In this document: one piece after another, positions 47,616 through 57,744 of the stretch
Numbering within the stretch: position 1 is the stretch's first letter
Layout of the letters: each line of letters opens with the position of its first letter
Source of the DNA: Sordariomycetes sp. S80-01Y
Lineage: Eukaryota; Ascomycota; Sordariomycetes
DNA length: 64,000 nt
NCBI GenBank assembly: GCA_037042185.1
Contig: JAXQJY010000027.1
Location: 1,178,001-1,242,000, forward strand
Direction: 5' to 3'
Program-made: the position numbers and the translations under genes
The notes under the pieces: generated by a model
Seen by the model: the letters and a program-made list of their open reading frames with translations, nothing else
Database searches by the model: none
Told to the model about the DNA's origin: nothing

Positions 47616-49304
47616 TGCGAGAACACGAGGATCTCAGGTGTGCTTTGGTTTCTCAGATGAGCTGGCTTGTGGCTGCTGAGTATGGGAGGATGCGAGTTTG
47701 GATGTGAAGTGAGGGGGCCGCTGGCAGTGACTGGATGAGGTCACGACCACGTCTGGCGACACAGGTTTGCCACTTGTTGCGGACCACAGTTAGGTGATGT
47801 TTGATGACCTGATTGTCGTTCTTTCAGAACATCCGATATACCTGTCAATTATTTTGCGATCATTTCGAGAACATTGGTCGGTCCTGGACATTTGCCCCAT
47901 CTGCACCAACCCAGGAAAAAGGGGTTGATCCGAAAGGGGCTCGACTTGGATGCATGGTACCGGCCCTAGTACTTCCACTTCCATAACTTTGATAGTAGCG
48001 GGGCCTGGCAGCTGCGACGTCAAGACTGACTTTTCTTTTGGGCTCTGCTATGATGAAGCATTGCATTAACTGGGTAAGCCCCGATCGTCGTTTTCTTTCA
48101 CCCTCTGCTGAGCCAGGCATGGTCTGAGAACACCTACGAACCCTCAGGACGTCACTCGAGGCTGCAGGGTTTAGAGCTGCTGTGACTCGCCCTGGTTGGA
48201 AGCGTAAGCGCGCCGCCATATCAGCAACTCGACGGTCGTCTGCTTCCTGCATCCGGACTTCAGCTGCGACTTGTCGAGGATGAGAGCACTTGCGCAGCAT
48301 GCGGAAGCCCCGGCCGTGGCAGTGCGCCCTGACTCGCAGAGGCTGTTGGCATTTGCTCTTCAGCCGAGGCAGGCCTGTCACCGAACTGGCTCGGATATGG
48401 GAAGTCTTTTAAGCCGACTCGTGAAGTCCAACTAAAACCCCTCCCAGGACTATGCTGAACGCCCTCTGGGTCCGAATGCGAGTCGCACGTCCCATCAGCA
48501 CGCATCTGTTGGGGGCGACCAAGACCGGAATTCGGAGCGACCTGCCACTCATCCCCGACACCATCACGGACTCCAACGCCGCTATGGGTGTCGACCGAAC
48601 ATCAGAGCCGTCCCATTCGGCCTGGTACGATAAGCTTAAATAAGCCGCAGGAGGATTTGCTGCGACAGACCACGAGGCACTCAACAGTTTCCGAAAGGTG
48701 AGCAGAGCCTCTCGGGCTCGAGGCGCGGTGGATCGTGCCTCGGCAACTCTCTTCGGAGGTGTCCACTTTTGCCCGGCGGAATTGCTCAAAGGGGTCCAAG
48801 TCTCGATATCGACAGAAGCGAAGGCTCGAATTTCTCAGCAGCGCCATGACGACGTGTTGAGAAATTTCAAGGGCAGATGGCTCGAGCGACGAGGCGAGGC
48901 GGTCGTTATAAAAATAGCGTGACGCGCCCTGGGCTGGATTGACGCTATATTAACCCGTGGGAGATCGACTGCAACCCTCGCGCTGCTGGCCCCGTTGATC
49001 ATTCTCGCTTCAATCAGATAATACTTGGCAGCTGCAAGGCTGAAACAACGAATCGTAATCCTATCCTTAGGAGCTGAGGGCTTCATCGTCGACCTGTAAG
49101 CACCAACTTGACTCCTCCCACCAACACCATCACTTCACGCACATTCCGTGCACATTGGTCGAAATGAATCTCACCCTATTGAAAAGTCCGTCCTTGTTAA
49201 TTCAATATGTGAGACAGACAACAAGGCGACCAGCAAAACGGCACATCGCTGGCCTGCTCATCAGCATCTTCATCATCATAAAACTCCGTCAACGACAGCG
49301 CACG
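47616..49304. other. 1.7 kb intergenic region, no confident gene
   Basis: The region lies between the divergent cupin and PaxU-like genes. The reading frame of the PaxU-like gene stays open upstream to an ATG at 49164, with a hydrophobic stretch (GLLISIFIIIKL) that could be a membrane anchor if translated. Minus-strand frames at 47860-48381 and 48409-48789 are unrecognised and probably random. Confidence 0.35.
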
Positions 49305-50213
49305 ATGAAGCAAGAAGCGCTCTCCAGCTCGCCGGCCAAGGCAGCATCCATCCCGGGATTCGTGCCTCTGTCTGATCAGATCTACGTTCGCGAGTCTACC
49401 GACGAGGAGAAGGCCAGCCGCGACCCGACGCATCCGGATGTCGTCGTGATCTACGGCTGGGGCGACGGCCTGCCGCGCCACGTCGCCAAGTACGCGGACG
49501 GCTTCAGGGAGCTCTACCCCAACACCAAGCAGATTCTGGTCCTGTCGCCCATCAAGAAGGCTCTCTTCACGGACCTGACCGAGCGCTCGAAGCTCATGCA
49601 GCCCATCGTGACGGAGCTCTTCCCCGAGGGTCCCAACGGCGAGGGCGTGCCCGGCAAGATCCTGGCGCACACCATGTCCAACACGGGAGCCGTCAACTAC
49701 GCCGCCACCCTGAACAAGTACAGGGAGCTCTACGGAGCGCCCATGGCCCATCAGCTGCTCGTCATGGACTCCACCCCCGGCAGCACGGATTTGGACTTTG
49801 GAAACGTGGTGAGGTGGTCCCGCGCGATGGCGCTCGGCCCCGCCAGGCTCTTCCCCTGGCCCTTCGTCGTCACGCAGAGCATCATGGCCGTCTTCCTGCT
49901 CATGTACAGCGCGTTCGAGGCCGTCATCGCCGGCCGCGAGAGCGCGGGAGCCTGGAGCCGCAAGGCCGCCAACAACCCCGAGTACGAGGTGAAGGACGCG
50001 CGCAAGCTGTACATGTACAGCAAGGAGGACGATTTGATCGGGTGGGAGGATATTGAGGCTCACGCGGCGGAGACCCGACAGCTCGGATGGGACGCGGACG
50101 TCGAGGTCTTCCAAGGGAGCGGCCACGTCGGCCATATGAGGATGCACGGCGAACAGTACTGGGCTGCTATTGCGAAGTCATGGCAGAGCGCAATCGCTGA
50201 AAAGGGGCAGTAG
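49305..50213 (+). CDS. PaxU/TMEM53-like alpha/beta hydrolase (DUF829)
   Basis: A single-exon protein of 302 residues from the Met at 49305. The DUF829 pattern is present: VVVIYGWGDGLPRHVAKYADGF near the start, a nucleophile Ser in HTMSNTGA, an Asp in SKEDDLIGW and a His in GSGHVGHM. DUF829 proteins include PaxU, encoded in the paxilline cluster of Penicillium with no essential step assigned, and animal TMEM53. Codon use changes near 49300: downstream, third positions are strongly G/C, while upstream they are mixed. That favours the start at 49305 over the in-frame ATG at 49164, though the upstream version would add a membrane-like segment. Confidence 0.82.
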   Translation: MKQEALSSSPAKAASIPGFVPLSDQIYVRESTDEEKASRDPTHPDVVVIYGWGDGLPRHVAKYADGFRELYPNTKQILVLSPIKKALFTDLTERSKLMQPIVTELFPEGPNGEGVPGKILAHTMSNTGAVNYAATLNKYRELYGAPMAHQLLVMDSTPGSTDLDFGNVVRWSRAMALGPARLFPWPFVVTQSIMAVFLLMYSAFEAVIAGRESAGAWSRKAANNPEYEVKDARKLYMYSKEDDLIGWEDIEAHAAETRQLGWDADVEVFQGSGHVGHMRMHGEQYWAAIAKSWQSAIAEKGQ

Positions 50214-50994
50214 GAAAGGCCTTCCTGAAACGTGTGGCTAGCTTGATCGCTGTTGGACGGAGCGGCTGACTGGTGAGACTTAGACTTGGTTTTGATGTAT
50301 TTCAAGCGTGCTATACCTAGAGAAATTAATGGAATTATGGAGTCAACAAAAGAGTACTTACACTTAATCAATCCAGTCGGTTTCAGAAGCATTGTGGTGC
50401 TAGCTACAAACATCCTGCATCTTCGCTAGCCCCTTTTCGAGCACCTACAGAGTTGTTTTTACCGACGACCCTTGCCCACTGCACGTGGCTCAAAATTCGA
50501 GGGTCGCTTCATCTCAAGCCAGAGGCGTTGAGTCTAATTCTCTGTCTAGTCTTCAACTCCATGCTATTTTGTCTGCGCAGTGCCCTGTGTTGACCTTACA
50601 CTCCTCCCGGTTGGACTTGAGTGCCTCTGTCGCTACTTACACGCAGCTGCAGGGCCGGGATGCTGCCACAACCTATTGCCACATGTCCTTGGCAGGGCGC
50701 ATATGTAATTCCAAGGGCGTATAAATTCCATTTGAAAGAGATCTTCCAACATATAATAGTCTCCGATGCGACGTCCGATCCTTGAACCGGCCCGGGGTAC
50801 CAAGCACCGGCCCGGCCCCGCATTTGATACCAGGAGCTTCCCCATACACTAGTGCCGACTACTGATCTCCGACAACGCACCTTATCTCAACGTCTATAAG
50901 ATCTGAGATGCCTTCGCTCTGCATGAGGGCTCACTTAGGATCTCATTAATCTCACTCTGACAAAGTCGAGCTCGCGCAGCACCGTCCGCCCGCA
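50214..50994. other. Intergenic region, no gene seen
   Basis: These 781 bases separate two genes in the same direction. The last part is the promoter of the dehalogenase-like gene. No frame with a recognisable pattern is present. Confidence 0.4.
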
Positions 50995-51720
50995 ATGTCT
51001 CGCCTCTCCGACTTCAAGCTGCTCTGCTTCGACGTCTACGGCACCCTCATCGACTGGGAAACAGGCGTCCTCAACGGCCTGCAGCCCCTCCTCGACGCCA
51101 ACAAGGCCAGTTTCTCCCGCGAGCACCTCCTCAACATCTACCACGAATGCGAGGCAGCAAAGCAGGCCGAAGACCCGAGCCTACCCTACGACAAGCTCCT
51201 CACGGCGATCCACCCCCAGGTGGCCGAGAAACTCGGCCTGCCCAAGCCCTCAGCCGAAGCGGACGCCAAATTCGGCCAGTCAGTAGGGCAGTGGCCCGCC
51301 TTCCCAGACTCTGTGGAGGCGTTGCAGCGTCTGGGTAAGTTTTACAAGCTCACCGTGCTGTCCAACGTGGACAGGGAGTCGTTCACCAAGAGCAACGCCG
51401 GCCCGCTCGCGGGTGTCAACTTCGACGCAATCTTCACCGCGCAGGACGTCGGGAGCTACAAGCCCGACCAGCGCAACTTCGACTACATGCTCAGGGAGGT
51501 GGACCAAAAGTTCGGGGTGAAGAAGGAGGAGGTGCTGCAGACGGCGCAGAGCCAGTTCCACGACCACCACCCGGCGCGGAAGCACGGCATCAAGTCGAGC
51601 TGGATCTACCGGCCCGGTGCCGTGATGGGGAACAGGGAGGATGAGATCTACGACTGGAAGTTTGCGACTTTGAAGGACATGGCGGACGCGCTGGACAAGG
51701 AGCTGGCGGCTGGCAAGTAG
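50995..51720 (+). CDS. Haloacid dehalogenase type II-like hydrolase (HAD superfamily)
   Basis: A single-exon gene of 241 residues. The HAD motif I is CFDVYGTLID with nucleophile D13. Motif II is the Ser of LTVLSNVDRES, motif III includes the Lys of GSYKPDQRNF, and the region SQFHDHHPARKHGIKSSWI corresponds to motif IV of the L-2-haloacid dehalogenase group, where SQYHD is usual. These enzymes replace halogen by hydroxyl on C2 of short carboxylic acids, although many fungal members have unknown substrates. There is no signal peptide, so it should be cytosolic. Codon use is strongly G/C at third positions, like the PaxU-like gene before it. Confidence 0.9.
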   Translation: MSRLSDFKLLCFDVYGTLIDWETGVLNGLQPLLDANKASFSREHLLNIYHECEAAKQAEDPSLPYDKLLTAIHPQVAEKLGLPKPSAEADAKFGQSVGQWPAFPDSVEALQRLGKFYKLTVLSNVDRESFTKSNAGPLAGVNFDAIFTAQDVGSYKPDQRNFDYMLREVDQKFGVKKEEVLQTAQSQFHDHHPARKHGIKSSWIYRPGAVMGNREDEIYDWKFATLKDMADALDKELAAGK

Positions 51721-51975
51721 AGAGCGTTTTCAGGAAGAGACCAACAGAATCCATTAAAAGCTACTTAATCTCGACCATAGTGAACGAGCTCCCTCAAAAC
51801 TTAGCTCAAATCACTTCTGTGGCTTGTGCAACGGGAGCGGCTTGCGGGGGATCATATGAGCCCACTCAATCCGGTGCTTCGCAGGGTCAAAGGACAGCAT
51901 CCTCCCCGTAAGAAACCTACACAGCTCACGACTAGGCTTGACCTTGCTCCTAGCTACCCTTCCGCCGGCGTCGTT

Positions 51976-52689
51976 CTACGGCTCGGAGGGAAGCGTGCGC
52001 GGCGGTGCGCTCATGGAGAAGTTGTCTTTCCAGGCCATCCTCAGCTCGTGCAGCAGGAAGCAGTCGGACCGCTTGCAGTGTTCGGTGTTCGCGTCGAGCT
52101 GGTCGAACTGAAGAAACTGCCAGATCCTGCTCATGGCAGCTTGCCATCTTTCTTCCCCGGCCCTGTAGAGGTAGGTGCCGCAGATCGCTTCAAAGAGACC
52201 AGGGTGGTCGTCGACGTAGTGCTGCAGGGTGGCGCGCAGCCGCCCCTGAGGCCCTTCGACGTAAGTCTCTCTTTCCGTGAGCTTGCTGCCGAAGATCTCA
52301 GGGCTTCTGTCGTTCTTCTCGATCAGGCAGATCTGGGCCGGGTTGACGTAGCGGCCGTCCATGCCTACGATGAACGCAACAGCCTCCGTAGCCCAGTGTC
52401 TGCCGGTCCGAGGGGGTCCGTTGCCGCCTGAGGTCTGCTCGGTGATGAAAGCGTAGTAGCAGCAGCCTCTATCCCTGACGGTCCCGAGGTAGTCGTATAT
52501 TCTCAAGCCCGTTTCGTAAATGGCATGATCCGTCGCCAGCAGAAGGGCAGCACCGAATGGTTGCGTCAAAGGATTGAACCAGTCGCCTCTATCCTGCAGG
52601 ATCTGGAGTGCTTGCACGGTGGCTGTTGGGTAGTCCCCCGTGGGCTCTTGATGGGACTCTTGGGACCCTGGCTTCCTGAATGTAATCAT
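51976..52689 (-). CDS. Hypothetical protein, family not recognised
   Basis: An open frame of 237 residues begins at the Met of MITFRKPGSQ. It has a balanced, globular composition with motifs such as GAALLLATDHAIYETGLRIYDYLG and WQFLQFDQLDANTEHCKRSDCFLLHELRMAWK, but I cannot assign it to a family. No signal peptide or membrane segment is visible. The frame stays open upstream to about 52854, and a GTGAGT donor with a CCCAG acceptor could remove 78 bases in frame there, so the true 5' end may lie further upstream with more exons. The Cys and Trp content argues against random sequence. Confidence 0.55.
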   Translation of the reverse strand: MITFRKPGSQESHQEPTGDYPTATVQALQILQDRGDWFNPLTQPFGAALLLATDHAIYETGLRIYDYLGTVRDRGCCYYAFITEQTSGGNGPPRTGRHWATEAVAFIVGMDGRYVNPAQICLIEKNDRSPEIFGSKLTERETYVEGPQGRLRATLQHYVDDHPGLFEAICGTYLYRAGEERWQAAMSRIWQFLQFDQLDANTEHCKRSDCFLLHELRMAWKDNFSMSAPPRTLPSEP

Positions 52690-54060
52690 GCTGGTCCCGC
52701 TACTCTGGGTAGAAAGGTTCAAGACTAGTAAAAGTACATGTGTAGAATATCGGTACTTGGATGCCTTGGTCCAGACACTCACAATGCCACCTGCAGACAA
52801 CAGAGTCCCGAGACATAACCTCCAAGCATTGCAGTGAATCACATATCCCCTTCATAACGGTGCGCGTCTTCATCAATACGGCCGTTTGCCCGTAGTGAAT
52901 GGCATTGTCCAAGGTCGGCAAGGCTGCCAAACTAGCCTTGTTCATTGTCACCCAAGCCGCAAGCAAGCTTTCGCGCCACTCCACCGTAGCTAACACAAGT
53001 CACTATACCTGCAATTTGATTGAAGCACCGCGGAAAGGCCCGCAAGGTCGTTGCGTGCGTCATTGCAGCATATTGCGAGGCTGAGTTTGAGGACGATCGT
53101 GTGGTTGGGCCGTTTCGGCATGGGTGTACTCACAAGAGCATAACCAATGACAGCCGCTGGATTCGCCTTACAAACACGGCGAAAAGTGGATGAGTTGGAT
53201 ATAGGAATATCGGAAAGCTCCGTGGAGCGTTCGGGGATGTCATCGAGGACTGTCACCGGGTGCTCGACACACAGCCGCTCACTTCAGTCCTCGGTTAGAC
53301 TGCAAACAGCCAGGAGGGTCGAGATACTTTTCCGACTTCGAGAAGAAACATTCCACGTCATACAGAAGCACTTGTCTCCAAATTGTGGCTATGGGAAAGG
53401 CCGTGGCGCAGAGTGTCGAGAGGCTCCAACACCAATATCGGCATTGAAAGGCACCTGAACTTCAGCTGGACCCTTAAATGTGGGGTACGCGTACTCTGAG
53501 GCTCCTGTGCCGCTTCCTGATGACGAGGCTCTGAGCACCCCCGACCTGTTTACGCTCCCCACGGTGCCTATCGTCCGGCGGAGGTTTGACACCTGTAAAC
53601 GCCCCGCTTTTGCTAGGCGAGGTACAGCGCACTATGAGCTGAGCTGGACCGGCTTCGGAGGTCTGCCGAACGCTGAGGCAAGGCAGCGCAAGCTGCGACG
53701 ACAGAATCGAGCGAAGGAATCGAATCCAGCGCGATCCTCCATACCACGTTCCACATGAGAGTTCCGCATTCCAAGCGTTTCGAGCCTGATAGGGCTGCAA
53801 GGACGAAACTACCCCAAGGAGTGGGGATCCTGACGATGATCCTCTCCCAGCTCGCTCGCCGCTGACGTAGAATCCCCAGAACATCATGACCGTAGGGCAG
53901 AAGTCGAAGATATGTTCAGAGACGGAAGAAATACATATAAGGGGGCATTTGAATCCCCAGAATGCTATTTGGGTCATACTCATCAATATCAAGATCTCTC
54001 TTTAACGAATCACCATCGCTCGCAACCCTCATACCACTACCCTTCCTACACAGCCCAACC
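52690..54060. other. 1.4 kb region, possible 5' exon and promoter, no confident gene
   Basis: A minus-strand frame at 52700-52996 could supply an upstream exon of the hypothetical gene before it, but no join keeps the frame cleanly. A plus-strand frame at 53480-53758 contains RQRKLRRQNRAKE, which recalls a bZIP basic region but lacks its remainder. The right end is the promoter of the secreted protein, with ATATAAGG at 53935-53942. Confidence 0.35.
53935..53942 (+). promoter_or_regulatory. TATA-like box of the secreted gene at 54061
   Basis: ATATAAGG lies about 120 bp before the ATG at 54061 on the same strand, a usual core-promoter distance. Confidence 0.5.
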
Positions 54061-54678
54061 ATGTACTCTGCACTTCGCGCGGTCGGCCTGATGGCCCTGA
54101 TTGGCTACTCGCAGGCGGACTTTGCAGTTGGCACCTCTGCTTCTCAGAGTATGTGCTGCCAAGATGAGAAGATATTGAAGAAGACCTGTGCTAATCGTGG
54201 ACGACAGTGGGAATCGGAGAGCTCGTGCCTAACACCGGCGGCGACATCTACAGCACCGACGAGGTCTCCGTCTCCTACCCTGGAGGCTGCCTCGACAACG
54301 TCCAACAGTTTGAGGTACGTGCACTCTCAACTTAGGGCAACGATGACTACTAGCCCGTGCTACAATACTATTCTGCATTAACATGGATTAGTAGCCATGG
54401 TGTTCATTTTCAAGTGCTTGCGGCTAACGCAGGTTTAGTGCGTCTCGGAGAGGTGTCTAGTAGAGGGTTTCTTCGAGATCCGGGGCTTGAAGACGGAAGA
54501 CCAGTACGGCTTCAACTGGAACGGCGAGGGCTGGGAATTCTCCCAGAACAGCGAGATCCTGGGCTTCTGCGAAAAGAACGACGACGAAGGCTGCACGAGC
54601 ACGGGCGTCAACTACTCGCTCGGCTTCTTCTCACACATGCTGTGCACGGGGTCCATCAACTCGGGGTTCGATAACTAA
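54061..54678 (+). CDS. Small secreted cysteine-rich protein
   Basis: Three exons (54061-54148, 54208-54314, 54439-54678) close in frame to 144 residues. A signal peptide of about 19 residues (LRAVGLMALIGYSQA core) is followed by a mature part with six cysteines: one in GGCLDN, two in CVSERC, and one each in GFCEKN, EGCTST and HMLCTG. Exon 3 starts exactly at a Cys codon after a TTTAG acceptor. The protein is small, acidic and rich in Gly, Ser and Asn. I do not recognise a family. By size, signal peptide and paired Cys it fits the loose class of candidate effectors, which is not evidence of function. The middle intron is 124 bp, longer than most in the window. Confidence 0.75.
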
Positions 54679-56154
54679 TGGATTAATAAGGACGGCAGCA
54701 GATGCTGGTCCATCTGTACTGATACAAATGTAATAAATACCATTGGTCACACCGTCAAACAAACATAAGAGTGAACCTGGCTCACCGGTACATGCCGCCA
54801 CCCTTGACGTCGACTGGGATGGCCGGCGCAGTCGAAACATCGTGTTTCTGGAATCTCTCTCTCCCCCACTTGCGCGCACCCTTGAATGAAGGTTCTGGAT
54901 CGCGATACGCCGGCGCCAGATCCTGATCCCTCGTCCGCCATCCCACAAGCGCAATCTCAGTAGCCTTCACCCGTGGCAGCCGTGCCAACCCTGGGTTACG
55001 AGGTGAAAGCCCGCCCACGTCCCTGCATCCTTAGATGGGGCCCAGCATTCCCTCCAACTTCCCGCCCAACTTGGCATCGCCCAGAGGGCGTCTCCTACTG
55101 GACCGCGATGGGCTCGATGTGCTGCCCTCACCGCGAATACGGTGGTTCCTCGCAGAGGACGAGTCTGATGCGATTGGATCCCCCACCCAGTCGAAACAAA
55201 GAAGAACAAGGGGCCTGCTGCCTTCTCGACGGCCAACGGCTGTCAACTCGCGAGCCAGCGGCACAAGGAATCGGCCTCTGAGCGATGCGCGCGCGCGCAC
55301 CAGAACAGAGCAGAGCAGCACGTTGCGTTTGCCTCCCATTCCTTCCAAGCTGGGGCACGTCAGTCGGGCTCTCAGCGATTGGGGGGCCGCATCCTCAACG
55401 TCATTTTCCTGGTTGGTGGCTGCCACATGGCCATCCGCCCCGAAACGGCGCCACCGAGCAGGCAGACCCTCAATCTACGGTTCAAACATCGTCATGCCCT
55501 CTCTCGCGTCGGCTTTCCTTCCAGAAAACGCAAGACCGTCTGAATAATGCTGCAGCTCGCGTCTGGAACATCCGGCACGTCGCAGCCGACCCTGGCTTGT
55601 GCTTGTTTCTGTTGGCCGCGCGCTCTTCACGGCATGGCACTTTAGAGAATTGACTGCCGGACGGCCAACAGCAGCAGCACCAGCGCAGCCTACAGACGTC
55701 GACCGGGGTCGTGATCCTGGAGGTTCGCGTGGGAACCTGGGCGCACAAGCCGGCACAGAGACCGCCGCCCTGCTGGGGAGCGAGGAGGCTAAGAGAAAAA
55801 TGCAACGCCGTGATCGTAGGATGCCCTCCGTGACTTTGTTGGTGGGTGTCCTGTGTGCCTCATATGCAGTGCAGTGGCCACCGAGTGTGGTAGACGTGCC
55901 TCCTCCTCTCTCATCCATCATCGTCATGATCGTCACTCACCATCCATCCATTCTTTAAACACCCGGCGACGTCCTTTGGACCCCCCTTTTCCCTCTCGGC
56001 TTCCATTCTTCCATTCTCCTACTTCTCTTTGCTCATCTTAGAAAAAGACACTTTGGGATAGCAGATCGTCCTCATCTCATCCTGCTATCGATAATCGGTC
56101 TCAGCTATACACCATCCACACATAACCAAGAACCGCAACACGGGCTTTCCCAAT
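54679..56154. other. 1.5 kb intergenic region with long overlapping frames, no confident gene
   Basis: G/C-rich frames overlap on both strands at 55035-55547, 55475-55936 and 55599-55958. They are biased to Arg, Ser and Pro and match nothing, so they look like chance frames in GC-rich DNA. A (GC)n run lies at about 55286-55298. The last 200 bases before 56155 are pyrimidine-rich, as in many fungal promoters of highly expressed genes. Confidence 0.4.
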
Positions 56155-57003
56155 ATGGCTGTCCCCCGACGCACACCCTCGCGGTTGTCCACCATCTCCT
56201 CAACCACCGTCTCGACATATCGTACGCGGGACTCCATCTCTTCGCCAACCGGCAGCTCTACGACCTCTCTATCCTCGGTCGGTGAGTCGATAGGAGCCGA
56301 GCAGCGCCCTCGCCTAACCACGCCGGCCCTCAAGACGCCGTCCTACCCTCATGCCAACGGCACCATCTCCATGGTCTGCGCCGCCGTCATCGAGGCGCCC
56401 CTCGAGACCGTCACGGCGCTGCTCATAGACGCGCGGACCTACTCAACGTGGAACAGGTTCTGCCCGGCCGTCACCGTCTCGCACCAACCCAGCAGCACGG
56501 CGCCGCTGCCCGCCTGCGTCAGGAACACGCCCGAGATGGAGGACATTGAGAACCTGCACACGACGCTGCGCGACGGCACCGTCTTCACCATGCACATCGA
56601 CTTCTACCCGGGCGGCGCGCCCCGCAAGCGCAAGACCACGCCGTCCATGATCGTCACCTCCCTGGAGCAGTTCGAGCGCGACGGCAAGATCGGCGTGCGC
56701 CTGGCCTGGCGCATCAAGGGACGCATGGCCACCTTCCTCTCCAAGAGCGAGCGCGTGCAGGAGTTCGTCCAGTCCAAGGGCGACGACGGCCGCGACGTCG
56801 TCGAGTACTGCTGCTGGGAGACGTACTACGGCATGCTGGCCAGCACCATGAAGAGCACGTACGAGAGGGAGCTCGAGGTGGGCTACTCGGCGTGGATGGA
56901 CGGCTTGAAGGAGCATGCCGAGAAGGTCGCGGCCAAGAAGGCCAGCCAGGTGCCGGCGCCAGCGTTGACAGCACCAGCACCAGCAACGGCGGCGGTGGTG
57001 TAA
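56155..57003 (+). CDS. SRPBCC (polyketide cyclase/START-like) fold protein
   Basis: A single-exon gene of 282 residues. The first 65 residues are rich in Ser and Thr and probably disordered. From about 75 to 255 the pattern fits an SRPBCC hydrophobic-ligand-binding fold: VCAAVIEAPLETVTALLIDARTYSTWNRFCP at the start (strand, helix, and the Asp-x-x-x-Trp typical of the family), then VRLAWRIKGRMA and a long C-terminal helix, TMKSTYERELEVGYSAWMDGLKEHAEKV. The tail is Ala/Pro-rich. The fold binds lipids, polyketides or other hydrophobic molecules. No motif tells the ligand. Confidence 0.72.
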   Translation: MAVPRRTPSRLSTISSTTVSTYRTRDSISSPTGSSTTSLSSVGESIGAEQRPRLTTPALKTPSYPHANGTISMVCAAVIEAPLETVTALLIDARTYSTWNRFCPAVTVSHQPSSTAPLPACVRNTPEMEDIENLHTTLRDGTVFTMHIDFYPGGAPRKRKTTPSMIVTSLEQFERDGKIGVRLAWRIKGRMATFLSKSERVQEFVQSKGDDGRDVVEYCCWETYYGMLASTMKSTYERELEVGYSAWMDGLKEHAEKVAAKKASQVPAPALTAPAPATAAVV

Positions 57004-57169
57004 TTCTCGGAACGGACTGCGAGGGAGCGAGGGAGTGAGGGAGCAGGACGGCGCATATGTAGTTTCTCTGATTTAAGATACCCAGCCAGCATATGAAATT
57101 GACTTTGCCCTTTTTTCTCATCTATACCCAAGTCACGTCCTCTTCTATTCACCTGCGCACCGACCCCCT

Positions 57170-57744
57170 CTATCGCTGCTGGTCAGTGCCCCCGCTGGCC
57201 TGCGCCTTGAAGTAGACTGTCAGGATGCCCTCGACGGTGAGCTGCTTGATGAAGCTCTTGACGGCGCCGTGCGCCGGGCACTCCTCGTCGTAGAACTTCA
57301 TGTCGTCCATGCTGGCGAACTCGGTCTTGGAGACGAGGGTGTAGCCCTGGGTGCGGGGGTCGTCCTCGGCGGGACCGACGGACATGCTGAGGATGTAGGG
57401 CTTGCCGTTCTGTCGACGTGGTCAGCTGCGTTGCTCTTGAGGCAGCAGAGAGCTCATCATAGGGGGTGAGTCCGATGTGAAAAGGGGACTCAACAGGGGC
57501 ATGCGGGGAGAAAGGGGGCGGGTAGAGAGCTTACCCTCTGGTTGTCGGCAGCCATCTTGCGGTACTGCTCCAACATCCTCTGCTGGTCCTCAGCCTTGGG
57601 CATCTTGAACATGGTCACGCGGTGCACGCGGTCAGCCATGGTTGCGTATCCTCTCGGGTAGCCAGTAAGTCTCTTGATAGTATTGGCAGCAGCAGCGCTG
57701 TTCATCAAAGTCGTGATAGCAGATCTGAGACCACGTGGGAGCAT
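57170..57744 (-). CDS. Dabb (stress-responsive A/B barrel) domain protein
   Basis: Two exons (57744-57535, 57409-57170) give 149 residues. The core starts VHRVTMFKMPKAEDQQRMLEQYRKMA, is joined by exon 2 at NGKPYILSMSVGP, and continues with GYTLVSKTEFASMDDMKFYDEECPAH, the Dabb pattern. The first Met at 57744 gives an N-terminal extension rich in Arg, Ala and Ser that could target mitochondria, while the in-frame Met at 57639 (MADRVHR) starts the domain directly. Both starts may be used. Dabb proteins form dimeric barrels; some act as cyclases in plants and fungi and others are stress-induced with unknown function. Confidence 0.82.

Noticed and set aside
47860-48789. Minus-strand frames of 173 and 126 codons
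   Set aside because: Overlapping frames on both strands with no recognisable pattern; probably chance.
49164-49304. Upstream extension of the PaxU-like gene with a membrane-like segment
   Set aside because: Codon use differs from the downstream part and the family usually starts near the chosen Met; kept only as an alternative.
53480-53758. RQRKLRRQNRAKE segment recalling a bZIP basic region
   Set aside because: The remainder of the basic region and the leucine zipper are missing, and the frame has no supporting exons.
55035-55958. Long overlapping frames on both strands before the SRPBCC gene
   Set aside because: Biased to Arg/Ser/Pro as expected from GC-rich random frames, with no motif.
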